Positions 11,548 to 21,568 of a DNA stretch of 64,000 bases are shown here, piece by piece. A program made the translations under genes and the position numbers. This DNA comes from Amphibalanus amphitrite. Its lineage: Eukaryota > Arthropoda > Thecostraca > Balanomorpha > Balanidae. Below the pieces are notes generated by a model. That model was given only the letters and a program-made list of their open reading frames with translations. It had not been told where the DNA came from and ran no database searches. How positions within the stretch are numbered: the stretch's first letter is position 1; each line of letters opens with the position of its first letter. The stretch lies in assembly GCF_019059575.1 (NCBI RefSeq), contig NW_024882204.1, forward strand, positions 62,001 through 126,000. The letters run 5' to 3'.

Positions 11548-14500
11548 CATTGATTGGCTATTAAAAAGCCAAGCTTTCGATATGATTAACACTTTTGAGC
11601 TGGTAACGATACATTAACAGCAAATTAAATAACGGTGTTGAGTGTAAACTATTGCGTAGATGTCGGACATCTTTGGACAAATGGCTGGCTTGGACATTTT
11701 TGGACGGACAGTCGACGCCAGCATTGGACATTGGACGGACATTGGACACATGTTTTCTGAAATTGACATCACTAGTGCGGTGTGGTCTGAGGAGCCCCCG
11801 GGGGCCGCACCTACACTTCACCGACGACCTCGGCACATCACCAGCGCCAATCTGCGGTTTATTTATCCTCACTACCCGAATGAATCTGGCCTTGAAATAC
11901 TAGCAGCACTCCGCTATGCTGTTCTGACTCACTACTGACTGCTGTGGACATTGGACACAATATACTTGCACGGGATAATCACTGCACTGGGTTCAATAAC
12001 ACGTATGCATTCGAGTATCCAATGTGCCTTACGTGCCCCGATACCCCCGAAGGAGTACCGCGGCGCAATGAAAAATTAGCGTTACGTTTCCGGAAGGTAT
12101 AGCGGCATAATTTAGGTATACGAACTTATATAATTTCATATCTACACGGACCGTTATCGATGGCCACGTAATAAAATGACCAGACACTTGGCAATACGGA
12201 AACATTCTAGACGTGAGCTGCAGCATAAAGCAGGAAAGGCTATATTCGTTACATGACACATGAGAAAAGGCAGACCCTGCAGATCGGTGCCCATCCAGCC
12301 ATCGTCACAGATCCCGGTCAGATACCACTTATGTAACTCATAAGTGAAGTCGGCTTCCTGAAAATCTGACGAGCTCCCCGAAGACTACCAAAGTTCATGC
12401 CAAAGTTTGTTGTGTCGCATACCAAGTACTGGCCGGTTGGAAATGACTTGCTGGTAGTTTTGATATAAATAACTCGAGTCGGTCAGCCCGTTTGTCAGAG
12501 CTCAACTGCCGCAGCCCAGACCTAGCTCAAATAGAGCTCACACGGCTTCGAAAAAGCGTAGCTCGGAAAATCACAAGACTCTCAGCTATTTCGCCGTTGG
12601 CTCGCCTCTGCTCGGACCTCCAAATCGGCCTCCTGTGATCCGTTATACATACACCTGGCAGGTTTTGAATACTCTGTCAGCAGCCGTCTTAGACGCCGGG
12701 TGACCACCGGACCGAGCACTTTCCCGGAGCCGCATCTCTCCAGCAAACGGCGTTCGCCGTACAGGCGGTTCCAAGCCGCGCATGTCGTGCCCAGCTGCGC
12801 AATCTGAGCTGTCTCTCTACTCCAGATTTCGGGCGTAGTGAGAGGAAGCGCCGCCCTTCAGTTTTGACTTTTACCGTGAGAGGAGGCCCGCCCAGCTCAG
12901 AGCAGCACTCCCCGCGGCGCGCCCCGTCTCCGCAGCCCGCCCGCCCTGTCGCGGATGGTCGACTCTCTCCCTCTCCAGCGGCGCTCCCCACTTTCATCAG
13001 CCGCCGTTAGATCGCGAGTGGCCCGGAGATGAGTGCGGCAGCCGGTCCCGACAAATTGACTCCACCCGGCGACGCCTGGTACGGAAAGGTCGGGTCAGGC
13101 CAGGTCAGGTTAGCCGGGTGCCTGGGATGAAAGACGGATTAGTCGTTGCGGGTCACCTGTGCTGGATTTCGTCTGGTCTCGATTATGCGAATGCGGCTGA
13201 GTGCAAGTAATACCGACGACAGAGTGAGAGCCCTGACCAGCATGAACATGGCAGCACGCCCCGCTACAGCCAGCACCAGCGTGGCAGCGCCGGTGTCAGT
13301 GTCAGGCCGGTACCCAGCGTGTAACTCTGGCCGGACCGGAACGGCCGCCTCACCGCCGCCGGAGCCGCGGGTAACGGTCCGGCTGGCACGACACGAGCCA
13401 CGCCACACCACACAGAACCGCCTGAGGCGGCGGACGGCCCGGTCCCGAGCCGTCGCTGCCCCTGTCGTCCTTGTCAGCCGTCGGCAGCTCGTCCAGTGCG
13501 GTGCAGCGCTCATCGGCCGGACGGTATTTATTATGGCAGACCCAGGGGGCAGCGGCCGGCGCCGGTGGCCGGTGTCGCCCTGAGCACCCTCTAATGAACG
13601 CCACTGAGCCAGACTGATGGATGGGCCCGCGGCGGGGCGCGGCGGGGCGAGCCGCTGTGTCTCCATGTGGCTGGTCCACGAGTAGACGGCTCATCGCGAT
13701 CCGTGCCGCTACAGACTGGTCCCCTGTCGAGGGACGTGGAGGCGAAGAGTAAAAGAAAAGGCGTGTGCCAGGCGCGGCGGATTGCGGAAGGAATGGATGA
13801 GAGGGGAGAAGGAAGCGGTCAGAGGGAGAAACGCGGAAATAGACCGGCTGGCTGGCGGCGGAGCTGTTTGCGGTTGCGCTTCCCGTCGGGCGGTAATCCC
13901 ACTCCACTAACGGGAGCGCCGCGTCTGCCGTCCGCCCCTAGGGGTGGGCGGCTGATCCCTCTCCGCCTCTCGCCGTCCGTACGTCGGGTCGCGTCTGTTC
14001 CGCTCCAGCCGACGCCGGTCTCCACGGGACGCCGTGTTTCCTGTTGTTACCGGCGGCGGCGGGCGGCTGCTTGTCTCGCACCTCTATTGTCTCACAGCCC
14101 GGTGCGTGCGCGGCGCCGCCGCCCCGCCCCGCCTTGCCCGGCACCCCATGGCCGTTGGACGTGCCTGCGCCGCTGAAAGCGCACACCATTCGCCGGTGAA
14201 CGCCCCGCGCGCGTGCCAGCCGCTCAGCGCCGCGCATAACGCGCCGGACAGCCGGCCCGGATCGGTCGGAAGGTGAATAACGCCACTCATCCCTGCGGGT
14301 GACGGTTTCCAATGGAAATGGGTCGATAATTACAGTAGAAACTGTCTGACAGAGGTGTGAGTGGGAACACCGGAGCCCGCGGGAGAGCCGTCTAAAGTGC
14401 AACTCGGATCCAATCACGTCTTTCTGCACCGCCGCGCAGATCGGGTGTCGAATGGGGAGGGGAGGGGAGGGAATGCCAGCTCAGACGGGGTGGAGGCCCT

Positions 14501-15531
14501 CGCTCAGACGCCCACGCTCAGAATTTGCTGACGGCCGTCAAACGAACATCAACAGGAGAATTCAGATTAAAGTGTCTGGTTTGATTTGTGCAGTATTGAC
14601 TACCGATAGACTCGACAAAATTAGTGCAGAGTTGCCGAAGCATCAAGTGCACACATTTGACAATCCAGCAGCAGACAAATTCAATATTCATAAGTTACGG
14701 AAGAAGATAAATTACATTTCCGGCACTTAGCTAACGGATTGTGTGGGTGGTAATTAATTCACCATTAGAGCAGACCGCTCTGAATGCCACTGCTCGACAT
14801 CAGTCACCTGATACATCTCCCTGACATGGGACGCGTCTCGGCGCTACATTTAAGGAGTTTCCGGAGTGTTCCGGTCCGCCAGCAAGCTCTCGTGCCACGC
14901 CCCGGGGAAGATGGATGACCTCGCACAGCTCCGACGGGACACGGGACGCCCCGGAGCGGAGGCAATCTCAGTGGATCACGGCACGGGCGGGGCGGGTCCG
15001 CGGCCGGCTGAGTATCGAGTAGCCCTGGGTCGTCATCTGGGCCCTCGGCGCGGAGGCTGCACGGCACTGCACACCGGTGCACACTGTGCACAGAGTGCAG
15101 AGTCGGTGATACGGGGAGCGCCGCCGGCGGCGACCGGTCCGCCCTCGGACGCGAATTCCACTACAGACCATCCCGCCCTCGGTGCATCGTTCCACAATTG
15201 ACCGGTCGCCCTCGGACGCAGCATTTTCGCTCGGCCGCGCAGCATCACAACAGCGCCGCCGAGAGAAGTTTGACACGGATGAGTCACTTTCCAGAGAGGT
15301 TCACCGATAGGGACTCTGTGCCCCCGGCGCCCCGCGGAGAGGCTGGGTGCTGGGTGACTCAGTGCCTGGTGAGACTCAGCTACGGGGGGAGGGGTGGATC
15401 TCACGTCAACGGAAAGGATTTGTCCGAGGAGTCATTTCGCGCCCTTTGGTCCCAAGATGATTCTCCGTGCTTATTGGCCAAGGCGGCAGTCCACGTCCCT
15501 TGCCCCAGGGAACAACTCATAGGTATCCTTA
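11548..15531. other. Gene-poor stretch with a large GC-rich island
   Basis: About 12690-14480 and 14850-15260 are strongly GC-rich. Frames up to 185 codons are open on both strands at once, consistent with composition rather than coding. No domain was recognised. A promoter or 5' exon cannot be excluded. Confidence 0.4.
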
Positions 15532-15536
15532 TCTCT
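15532..15536. repeat. Left target-site duplication of the LTR retrotransposon
   Basis: TCTCT immediately precedes the left LTR and is repeated at 20373-20377 immediately after the right LTR. Confidence 0.85.
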
Positions 15537-15850
15537 TGTCGTACTGACTTAAAAGTCACCGTCCAGCACAAGAAGAAGATCTATTCTGCTCTCCTCTACA
15601 CCTTCCAGCCAACTAAACTCACAATCCCCCTCCCGGCACATCCACAGCTCGCAGACACATATCTCACATCATAACCAGCCAATCATGCTCCCATACGTCA
15701 TTCCCGGCCCAGCTACTTGCAGGGTGTAACTCGGCCCTGCCGGCATCAGATGCCGGCGGCTATGACCAACGCTGGGTCACCGGTTCACAGCTCGACGCTG
15801 AAGCTGACTCACACTTATACGGCTCACATTCATCCTTGCGTCACGCTACA
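15537..15850 (-). repeat. 3' LTR (314 bp)
   Basis: Nearly identical to 20016-20372 but shorter by 43 bp. The right LTR has two imperfect copies of an ATCTCACATCAT...CATACGTCAT unit and this one has a single copy. It ends TG...CA. Confidence 0.9.
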
Positions 15851-15862
15851 TCACCCCCTGGT
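15851..15862 (-). other. Putative polypurine tract
   Basis: On the minus strand the bases directly upstream of the 3' LTR read CCAGGGGGTGA, mostly purines. This is the expected position for the plus-strand primer of an LTR element. Confidence 0.5.
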
Positions 15863-15895
15863 TCTGAAGAACCACATTACTCTACATGTTACATG

Positions 15896-18800
15896 TCATT
15901 CAATCAACGCATCAACTACATCCTCTGGCACACCATCGCCATATCTTTCCGGCTCTCTTCGAACACGCGTACCACGCCGCAGCGTCGCAGGCACGAACGT
16001 TTCACTCTCGTCTGCGGACACATCGGACCCGGTCGGTGGATCGGGGTCCGGGGACTGAGCGACGCTGGGCGGCCGCGTGTCCGACTCCGTCACATCACTC
16101 GGAGCTGGCGACACACACACGCCATCACACTCGCTGTCATCAGACCACTCCACCGTTGGCGCTCGCAGAGCCCCTGGCCTCGGACATTCAGGGACGGTCA
16201 ACCGATGTCGGAGGTTTCGCACATGTCGTGGGACATTATCGACTTCGATTGTCTGGGCCGAAACGACGCCTGTCACAATACCCTCGTCTGACTTTACAAA
16301 ACATCGGTCGCCCCGCCGCCGAACCCACACCTTGTCCCCTACCTGGTATACACCGGGTTTCTTCAGCGGCAGGGCGTCACCAGGCTCGTCTGAGGTTCTG
16401 CGGGGCGTCACGTCAACGTCTCGGCCAGGGTGTCGAAGCACCCCGTTGATTGGAGCTGTGGCCGGGTCACTGCCATCCTTCGGTGTCACGTTGTATCGAT
16501 GGACTGCTTCAGCAACGGAGCAGGACTGCCGGGCCACCATCACTTTGATGGTACGATGATGGCGCTCGACGATGCCGTTCCCGCCGGGCTCGTAGGCAGC
16601 GCGGAACCGGATGGATACGTCCCAGCGAGCCGCGAACGCTAACATGACCCGGCCACGGAACTCTGTCGCATTGTCCGTGAGTATTTCCGCCGGGGCTCCA
16701 CGCTCTAGAAACACGTTCTCCAGCTCACTCACAATCTCCAGAGCTCCTGCCCGGCGAAGCCGTCGCCATATGGCGTACCTCGACGGCCCGCAGTCCACCA
16801 GCGTCAGGTATGGGTGGCCGTGCACGTGGGTGACATCCATGGCCAGGCGATCCCACGTGCGTTCTGTTCCGAGTGACCCACCGGGCCAGCGCTCCGGCGC
16901 CGGGTCAATCGAGGCACACGTCTGGCATCGTCTGACCACGTCTCGCACAGCTGGTTTTGACACCCGCCTCACCCCCAGCTCACGTCGGGCGTACCACAAC
17001 GTTCTCCTCACTCCTTGGTGACCGATGTTTTCGTGGATGGTGCGGATGTCACTCGCTGAGGCACTTGTGATGGCAGCGACAGCCACCGGTTGTGCTTTGG
17101 ACGAATCAGTGGTTGGCTGGTCGGCAGTCTGCAGCCAGGCGTTGGGCACCCGCGTCACCTCATCAGCACGGTTGACCGCTGACGCGACCAGCTCGATAGT
17201 GACCTCCAGTTCGTACTCGATGACGAGCTGACGGAAAACAGCCACGCGCCGTCGGATAAGCATTTCGGACTGCGCCTTGGTTCGCAGCCTTGCCTTACCC
17301 GACAGCGCGTCACTCAGCCAGCGGTGCACCGTCACCGAGTCTGTCCGGAGCGTCAGGCGACGGAAGCCCCATGCTACCGCCAGGTTGACACCGTTGAGAG
17401 CGGCATCCAGTTCTGAGATATTGATGTGCACGTCCCTCTCCGATTCGGCACGCAGCCAGGACGCGTCCTCGATGATGGCGCCCGTGTCAGGGTCAGTGAG
17501 CACGACACCGCGGGCGATGGAGCTGGCGTCGGTCCACACCACGACGCTCGTCCCTGTCACACACCACTGGCCGCGTGCCGGGTCACATGCTCGAAACCGC
17601 CGTGACACCTCATCCACCTCACGTTGTAGTTCCTCGCTGACGATCGGAGTGTCCCAGTCCGGGCTGAGGCGGTTGGCAGTCCGCTTCATCCATGCAGCGG
17701 CCGGCCGCAGCCAGCCTGCGACCGGCACATGAGATGTCAGCTGGCCGGCCCACGCGAAGACAGATCGCCGCGTTAGCACGGGTGGAGCCTGCGTTGGTGA
17801 CTCCCCGTCCCTACTCCACTGGAGTGCCGGCCCGTCGCTCTCGGCGACACGAAGGCCCAGCATACGTGCACCGGTCGCGACCCGCTCCGGCGGCTTGCAT
17901 GTGAGCCCGAATCGAGCGAAGTGCTCGGCAACCTCATCAGCCGAAACCACCGCTTCGTTGACCAGCAGATCATCGGCGTAAGGCAGCACTGCCTCTGCCA
18001 ACCCGGGGCTCTGTGCGAGCACCTTCCTGACCACAGCCTTCATGATCAGAGGCGCGATACTGAGCCCAAAGCCGACCCTGGTCAGGCAGTACCGCCGCCC
18101 TTGCACGATGACTGTCTGGTACGGCCACAGGGCCGGGTCCACACGAAGCTGAAGAAAAGCTTTCTTCAGATCCAGGACAGCGACCCGGCGTCCGTGACGT
18201 CGCCACCTTCGCAGCTCTTCCACGCAGACGTCAGCGTCGGCTGTGTGACGTGTCAGGTGTTGATTGAGTTCCCGATAATCTAACACCGGCCGCACCTTGT
18301 CCTTCGCTGCCTGAGTAACCACCATCAACGGGATCAATCCCTGTGCGGGACCGTACATCGTCTCATCGTATTCGCGCAGCCAGCCCTCACTAATCCACAG
18401 CGCCAGCTCTGCATTGAATTTTTCACGCGCACAACTCGGCACACCGTACTGAGATATCGAGTTTCCAAGCGGGGGCGGAGCCACGCCACCGGCCCATTTC
18501 CAACGGACTGTCCACACATCATCGAACACAGCCGTGAAGTCAGTCTCGTCAATCCTTAGCTCCGGCTCCGTGTCGACCGCTCGACACACCTCCCGCTCCG
18601 GCGGGACCTCACGCTGCACCACAGCAGCCGTGTCGACCGCACGACACACCTCCCGCTCCGGCGGGGCCTCACGCTGCACCACAGTAGCCGTGTCGACCGC
18701 TCGACACACCTCCCGCTCCGGCGGGACCTCACGCTGCACCACAGCAGCCGTGTCAACCGCTCGACACACCTCCCGCTCCGGCGGGGCCTCACGCTGCACC

Positions 18801-19288
18801 ACAGCAGCCGTGTCGACCGCTCGACACACCTCCCGCTCCGGCGGGGCCTCACGCTGCACCACAGCAGCCGTGTCGACGCTCGCAACTGGGTTGTCGCTCC
18901 CGAAGCGAACGGATCCTCCACTTACACTCACGCCCTGCAGGGCGTCAATGCCGGTCATGCCCAGCAACACGTCTACGCCCAGCAACCGGGCCGGTACGAC
19001 GACCGCCCGCACACTCACTGTCGCCCCGCGCACTCCAAGGCTGACCACAGCCCGCCCACAGCACAGCACCGGGCTGTCGTTGACAGCGACCAAGCTGGCG
19101 TCACTCCGCTCCCAGCAGGACACCATGCCCTTCCACACCACTGTCTCGCTGCACCCTGTGTCGACGAGTGCTCGGCACTTGCGCCCATTTACATTGATGT
19201 CGATGATGGGGGCTCTTGGGTCACTGCGGCAGCTGGCGACGGCGGAGCCCGTGGCGCTGATGTAGCGCCGTCGCCGTGCCCGTTTGGG
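15896..19288 (-). CDS. pol: Retrotransposon Pol polyprotein (protease-RT-RNase H-integrase)
   Basis: The frame is open from a candidate -1 slip site at 19282-19288 to the stop at 15896, about 1,130 codons, with no ATG needed. Features in order: aspartic protease DTG at 19154-19162; five 20-residue repeats (VDTAAVVQRE..PPEREVCRA type) encoded by 18571-18870; reverse transcriptase with LDLKKAFLQL and YADD (17969-17980); RNase H with WTDAS, ISELD, RTDS and NRAD acidic residues; an integrase HX4HX30CX2C zinc finger; and a DD35E core (MDVTH, LTDNATEF, GNGIVE). A charged C-terminal tail follows. All catalytic residues I can check are present. It reads -1 relative to gag and overlaps it by about 100 nt, so it is probably made as a Gag-Pol fusion. 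The protein copies and inserts the element and has no host function that I can infer. Confidence 0.9.
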   Translation of the reverse strand, partial: PKRARRRRYISATGSAVASCRSDPRAPIIDINVNGRKCRALVDTGCSETVVWKGMVSCWERSDASLVAVNDSPVLCCGRAVVSLGVRGATVSVRAVVVPARLLGVDVLLGMTGIDALQGVSVSGGSVRFGSDNPVASVDTAAVVQREAPPEREVCRAVDTAAVVQREAPPEREVCRAVDTAAVVQREVPPEREVCRAVDTATVVQREAPPEREVCRAVDTAAVVQREVPPEREVCRAVDTEPELRIDETDFTAVFDDVWTVRWKWAGGVAPPPLGNSISQYGVPSCAREKFNAELALWISEGWLREYDETMYGPAQGLIPLMVVTQAAKDKVRPVLDYRELNQHLTRHTADADVCVEELRRWRRHGRRVAVLDLKKAFLQLRVDPALWPYQTVIVQGRRYCLTRVGFGLSIAPLIMKAVVRKVLAQSPGLAEAVLPYADDLLVNEAVVSADEVAEHFARFGLTCKPPERVATGARMLGLRVAESDGPALQWSRDGESPTQAPPVLTRRSVFAWAGQLTSHVPVAGWLRPAAAWMKRTANRLSPDWDTPIVSEELQREVDEVSRRFRACDPARGQWCVTGTSVVVWTDASSIARGVVLTDPDTGAIIEDASWLRAESERDVHINISELDAALNGVNLAVAWGFRRLTLRTDSVTVHRWLSDALSGKARLRTKAQSEMLIRRRVAVFRQLVIEYELEVTIELVASAVNRADEVTRVPNAWLQTADQPTTDSSKAQPVAVAAITSASASDIRTIHENIGHQGVRRTLWYARRELGVRRVSKPAVRDVVRRCQTCASIDPAPERWPGGSLGTERTWDRLAMDVTHVHGHPYLTLVDCGPSRYAIWRRLRRAGALEIVSELENVFLERGAPAEILTDNATEFRGRVMLAFAARWDVSIRFRAAYEPGGNGIVERHHRTIKVMVARQSCSVAEAVHRYNVTPKDGSDPATAPINGVLRHPGRDVDVTPRRTSDEPGDALPLKKPGVYQVGDKVWVRRRGDRCFVKSDEGIVTGVVSAQTIEVDNVPRHVRNLRHRLTVPECPRPGALRAPTVEWSDDSECDGVCVSPAPSDVTESDTRPPSVAQSPDPDPPTGSDVSADESETFVPATLRRGTRVRREPERYGDGVPEDVVDALIE
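18571..18870 (-). repeat. Five-copy 60-bp array inside pol
   Basis: Five exact-length 60-bp units (18571, 18631, 18691, 18751, 18811) plus a partial unit. They keep the pol frame and encode a 20-residue repeat between the protease and RT. The antisense frame is also open through the array. Units differ at only a few positions (for example Ala/Thr and Ala/Val codons). Confidence 0.95.
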
Positions 19289-19980
19289 CAGAGCCGGGCG
19301 ATGTGGCCTACCTGGTTACAGGTCCAACACCGCAGTGGTGGACGGCGACCCGTCCCTCTGGCTCCCCGCTGCTGCTGTACATATGATGGCGGCGGCTGGA
19401 CGACAGCCACCGATGCAGTCGCTCTCTCCCTGGCCGCCATCGCCAACGTTGACCTAGCGACGGCGACGGCTCGCTCCAAGGAGAGAGTTTCATCTCCAGC
19501 ACTGTTACGTACTGTTAGCCGCACCTCCGGCGGCAGACCTTGCAGGAAGTGCGTCGTCATCACTTCGTTGGACACTGAACCTATGAGGGATATCAGCCGC
19601 TTGACTGATCCCAGGTAGGCATCCACAGACTCGCCCGGTTGTAGACGTCGGTGATACAGCTCATACATAGCCGCGTCGGGTCCCAATGCAAATGCACGAT
19701 GCAGTTTTTGGCGGACGATTGCAGCATCCCGCTGCTCGGTGGAGGAGAGGGTGGCCCACACCTCGTACGCCTGGTCCCTCAGGCGTGTGGGTATGACAGC
19801 GGCCAGTGACACACGACGCAGGGCACACAGCTGTGTCGCCTGCTCCAGCCATCTGACGACGTCACCGCTGCCGTCGAACTCCGGTATTGCCCGCAGATCG
19901 AATGCAGGCGCAGGAAACTCTGGTTCCATGGTATTGGTACCAGCTACCGGTGCACCACTGCCCTCTTCTACGTCAGACAT
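19189..19980 (-). CDS. gag: Retrotransposon Gag protein with CCHC zinc knuckle
   Basis: A 263-residue frame starting at the ATG at 19980 (MSDVEEGSG...). The middle part (EFDGSGDVVRWLEQ, then YELYHRRLQPGESVDAYLGS) has the layout of a retrotransposon capsid domain. Near the C terminus is a CX2CX4HX4C zinc knuckle (CWTCNQVGHIARLC, 19290-19331), which binds genomic RNA. The codons just after the knuckle form the slippery heptamer C-CCA-AAC, where a fraction of ribosomes would move into pol. Unshifted translation adds a Pro/Ala/Ser-rich tail of about 30 residues and stops at 19189. It is the first gene after the 5' LTR and is undamaged. Confidence 0.88.
   Translation of the reverse strand: MSDVEEGSGAPVAGTNTMEPEFPAPAFDLRAIPEFDGSGDVVRWLEQATQLCALRRVSLAAVIPTRLRDQAYEVWATLSSTEQRDAAIVRQKLHRAFALGPDAAMYELYHRRLQPGESVDAYLGSVKRLISLIGSVSNEVMTTHFLQGLPPEVRLTVRNSAGDETLSLERAVAVARSTLAMAARERATASVAVVQPPPSYVQQQRGARGTGRRPPLRCWTCNQVGHIARLCPNGHGDGATSAPRAPPSPAAAVTQEPPSSTSM
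19282..19288 (-). promoter_or_regulatory. Candidate -1 ribosomal frameshift heptamer CCCAAAC
   Basis: On the minus strand the gag codons CCA AAC are preceded by C, giving X-XXY-YYZ in the right register. A -1 slip continues as CCC AAA directly into the open pol frame, which leads to the protease DTG. A GC-rich stretch (GGGCACGGCGACGGCGC) follows and could form structure. Confidence 0.65.
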
Positions 19981-20015
19981 AATCACAACACTTAGTCGAG
20001 AAGGCCGAAATAGCT

Positions 20016-20372
20016 TGTCGTACTGACTTAAAAGTCACCGTCCAGCACAAGAAGAAGATCTATTCTGCTCTCCTCTACACCTTCCAGCCAACTAAACTCA
20101 CAATCCCCCTCCCGGCACATCCACAGCTCGCAGACACACATCTCACATCATCACCAACCAATCGCGCTGTCATACGTCATATATCTCACATCATAACCAG
20201 CCAATCATGCTCCCATACGTCATTCCCGGCCCAGCTACTTGCAGGGTGTAACTCGGCCCTGCCGGCATCAGATGCCGGCGGCTATGACCAACGCTGGGTC
20301 ACCGGTTCACAGCTCGACGCTGAAGCTGACTCACACTTATACGGCTCACATTCATCCTTGCGTCACGCTACA
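20016..20372 (-). repeat. 5' LTR (357 bp)
   Basis: Starts TGTA on the element strand and ends ACA, with TCTCT outside. It has two imperfect 43-bp copies of a CATACGTCAT-containing unit, where the other LTR has one. It should contain the element promoter, though no clear TATA was identified. Confidence 0.9.
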
Positions 20373-20377
20373 TCTCT

Positions 20378-21560
20378 ATGTGACGCAGCCTCTAAGTGGC
20401 AGTCGTATGGACCGGTCCACCACCCCAGTATGACGCACTCTCCCAAGAAGGACACAGGTCACCGCGCCGCGCCGCGCCCCGTGCGTCGTCGCCGCCGCGG
20501 GGTGTGTGCCTGCGTGTCGAAACACCCACCCACCACCGTGATAACACTGTGTGCCGACTTAGTGTGTGCGTGCGAACACACACAGGCGGTCCGATAGCGC
20601 TGCGGTGGGGCCGGCGCCGACTTTCCACAGCGACCGAGGTCTCCGTCAGTGGGTCCGGTTGGGGACGGTGACGAACTGGGCTGTGGTGTCAGATTCAGAA
20701 CACCAGCAGCTATGGGTGCTGGGCGGGTGGTCCGTGCTGCTAGGCGGCTCGAAGGCCCAGCGCCCGGCGAAAGGAGCCGAGAGTGCTGATTTCAGCAAGA
20801 GACTGCTTTCTAGAGCAATACAGTTAGCCGCCGAAGTGGCTATATGTAACCTGTCTCCGGAGGCACCACCTGCTGCAAAGCGGCCGGTGTCCTACCACTG
20901 TTACGACCACTGCAGCAGTATGGCCGGTGTTACCACTGCAGGCTGGCCGGCCGGTGGCGCTTCTGACTGCAGCGGCGCGGCCACTCTCTACTGCCGGCGG
21001 CGGCGGCGTCCCGGCGAGCCGCGCCCGTGCGCCGGGCCGCTCTCCACCGCTCGCCACAGCGGCCACCCGCCGCGCCCTCGCAGTCCACTGCCGCCGGCCC
21101 GCCGCGTCCAGATGGACCCTGATTTAGTCCACCGGCCGGCCGGCACTCACAACGGGAGGGCGGTCAGATCCGGCCGGGCATATAGCTGCAGGTGCGCGCC
21201 TGGGATGCTGAGAGGTGCAGGTCGACGAAACGGTACCGCCCAACTCCGCACTTCGAACGTACTCAGCTCGAGTACCGGCTTTTGCTAACGGTGGGGATGA
21301 GACGCCGACGCCAGAGCGGTATTTGAAGGCGACGGAGGGCGTGGAGTCTAGTTGAAGCAGGCAGCCAGCAATTAGATTGCTTCACGTGCTAACTAATGTG
21401 ACATTGGACTTCAGGGTGACCTCTGAATTTAGCGAATGTAATTATTTTGAGCGATCATGCGGCTTAATTTCCTTACGAGCTGAACACTAAAGAGCCGGTA
21501 TAGTTTCCGCATTATATCCGCTGAGGATATGACGACAACCATCCAACAAGTCCGCGGCTG
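20378..21560. other. GC-rich island without recognised gene
   Basis: Strong CpG and GGC/GCC enrichment at 20460-21260. A CATATAGC word at 21178-21185 sits near its downstream edge. The frames are compositional. A promoter or first exon of an unseen gene is possible. Confidence 0.4.
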
Positions 21561-21568
21561 GTGGATAG

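Larger units (their letters stand above)
15537..20372 (-). mobile_element. Apparently intact Ty3/gypsy-like LTR retrotransposon
   Basis: Two LTRs with TG...CA ends (15537-15850 and 20016-20372) bracket gag and pol on the minus strand, inside a TCTCT 5-bp target duplication. The pol order is protease, RT, RNase H, integrase, as in Ty3/gypsy (Metaviridae-type) and BEL/Pao elements. The CCHC gag and YADD-type RT favour an atypical gypsy lineage, but the family was not confirmed by phylogeny. A purine-rich stretch (AGGGGGTGA on the minus strand) abuts the 3' LTR as a polypurine tract. No TGG-type tRNA primer site is visible next to the 5' LTR. Both main frames are uninterrupted and the LTRs are nearly identical outside one 43-bp indel, so insertion is recent. 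Confidence 0.92.

Noticed and set aside
13350..13907. 185-codon minus-strand frame in a GC-rich island
   Set aside because: Frames of similar length are open on the other strand over the same bases, and no domain or splice logic supports coding.
18534..19265. 243-codon plus-strand frame rich in STARHTSRSGG repeats
   Set aside because: Antisense to pol. It arises because the 60-bp repeat array and GC-rich pol leave the opposite strand open.
19981..19986. GTG start for gag two codons upstream
   Set aside because: The ATG at 19980 is in the same frame and is the conventional start.
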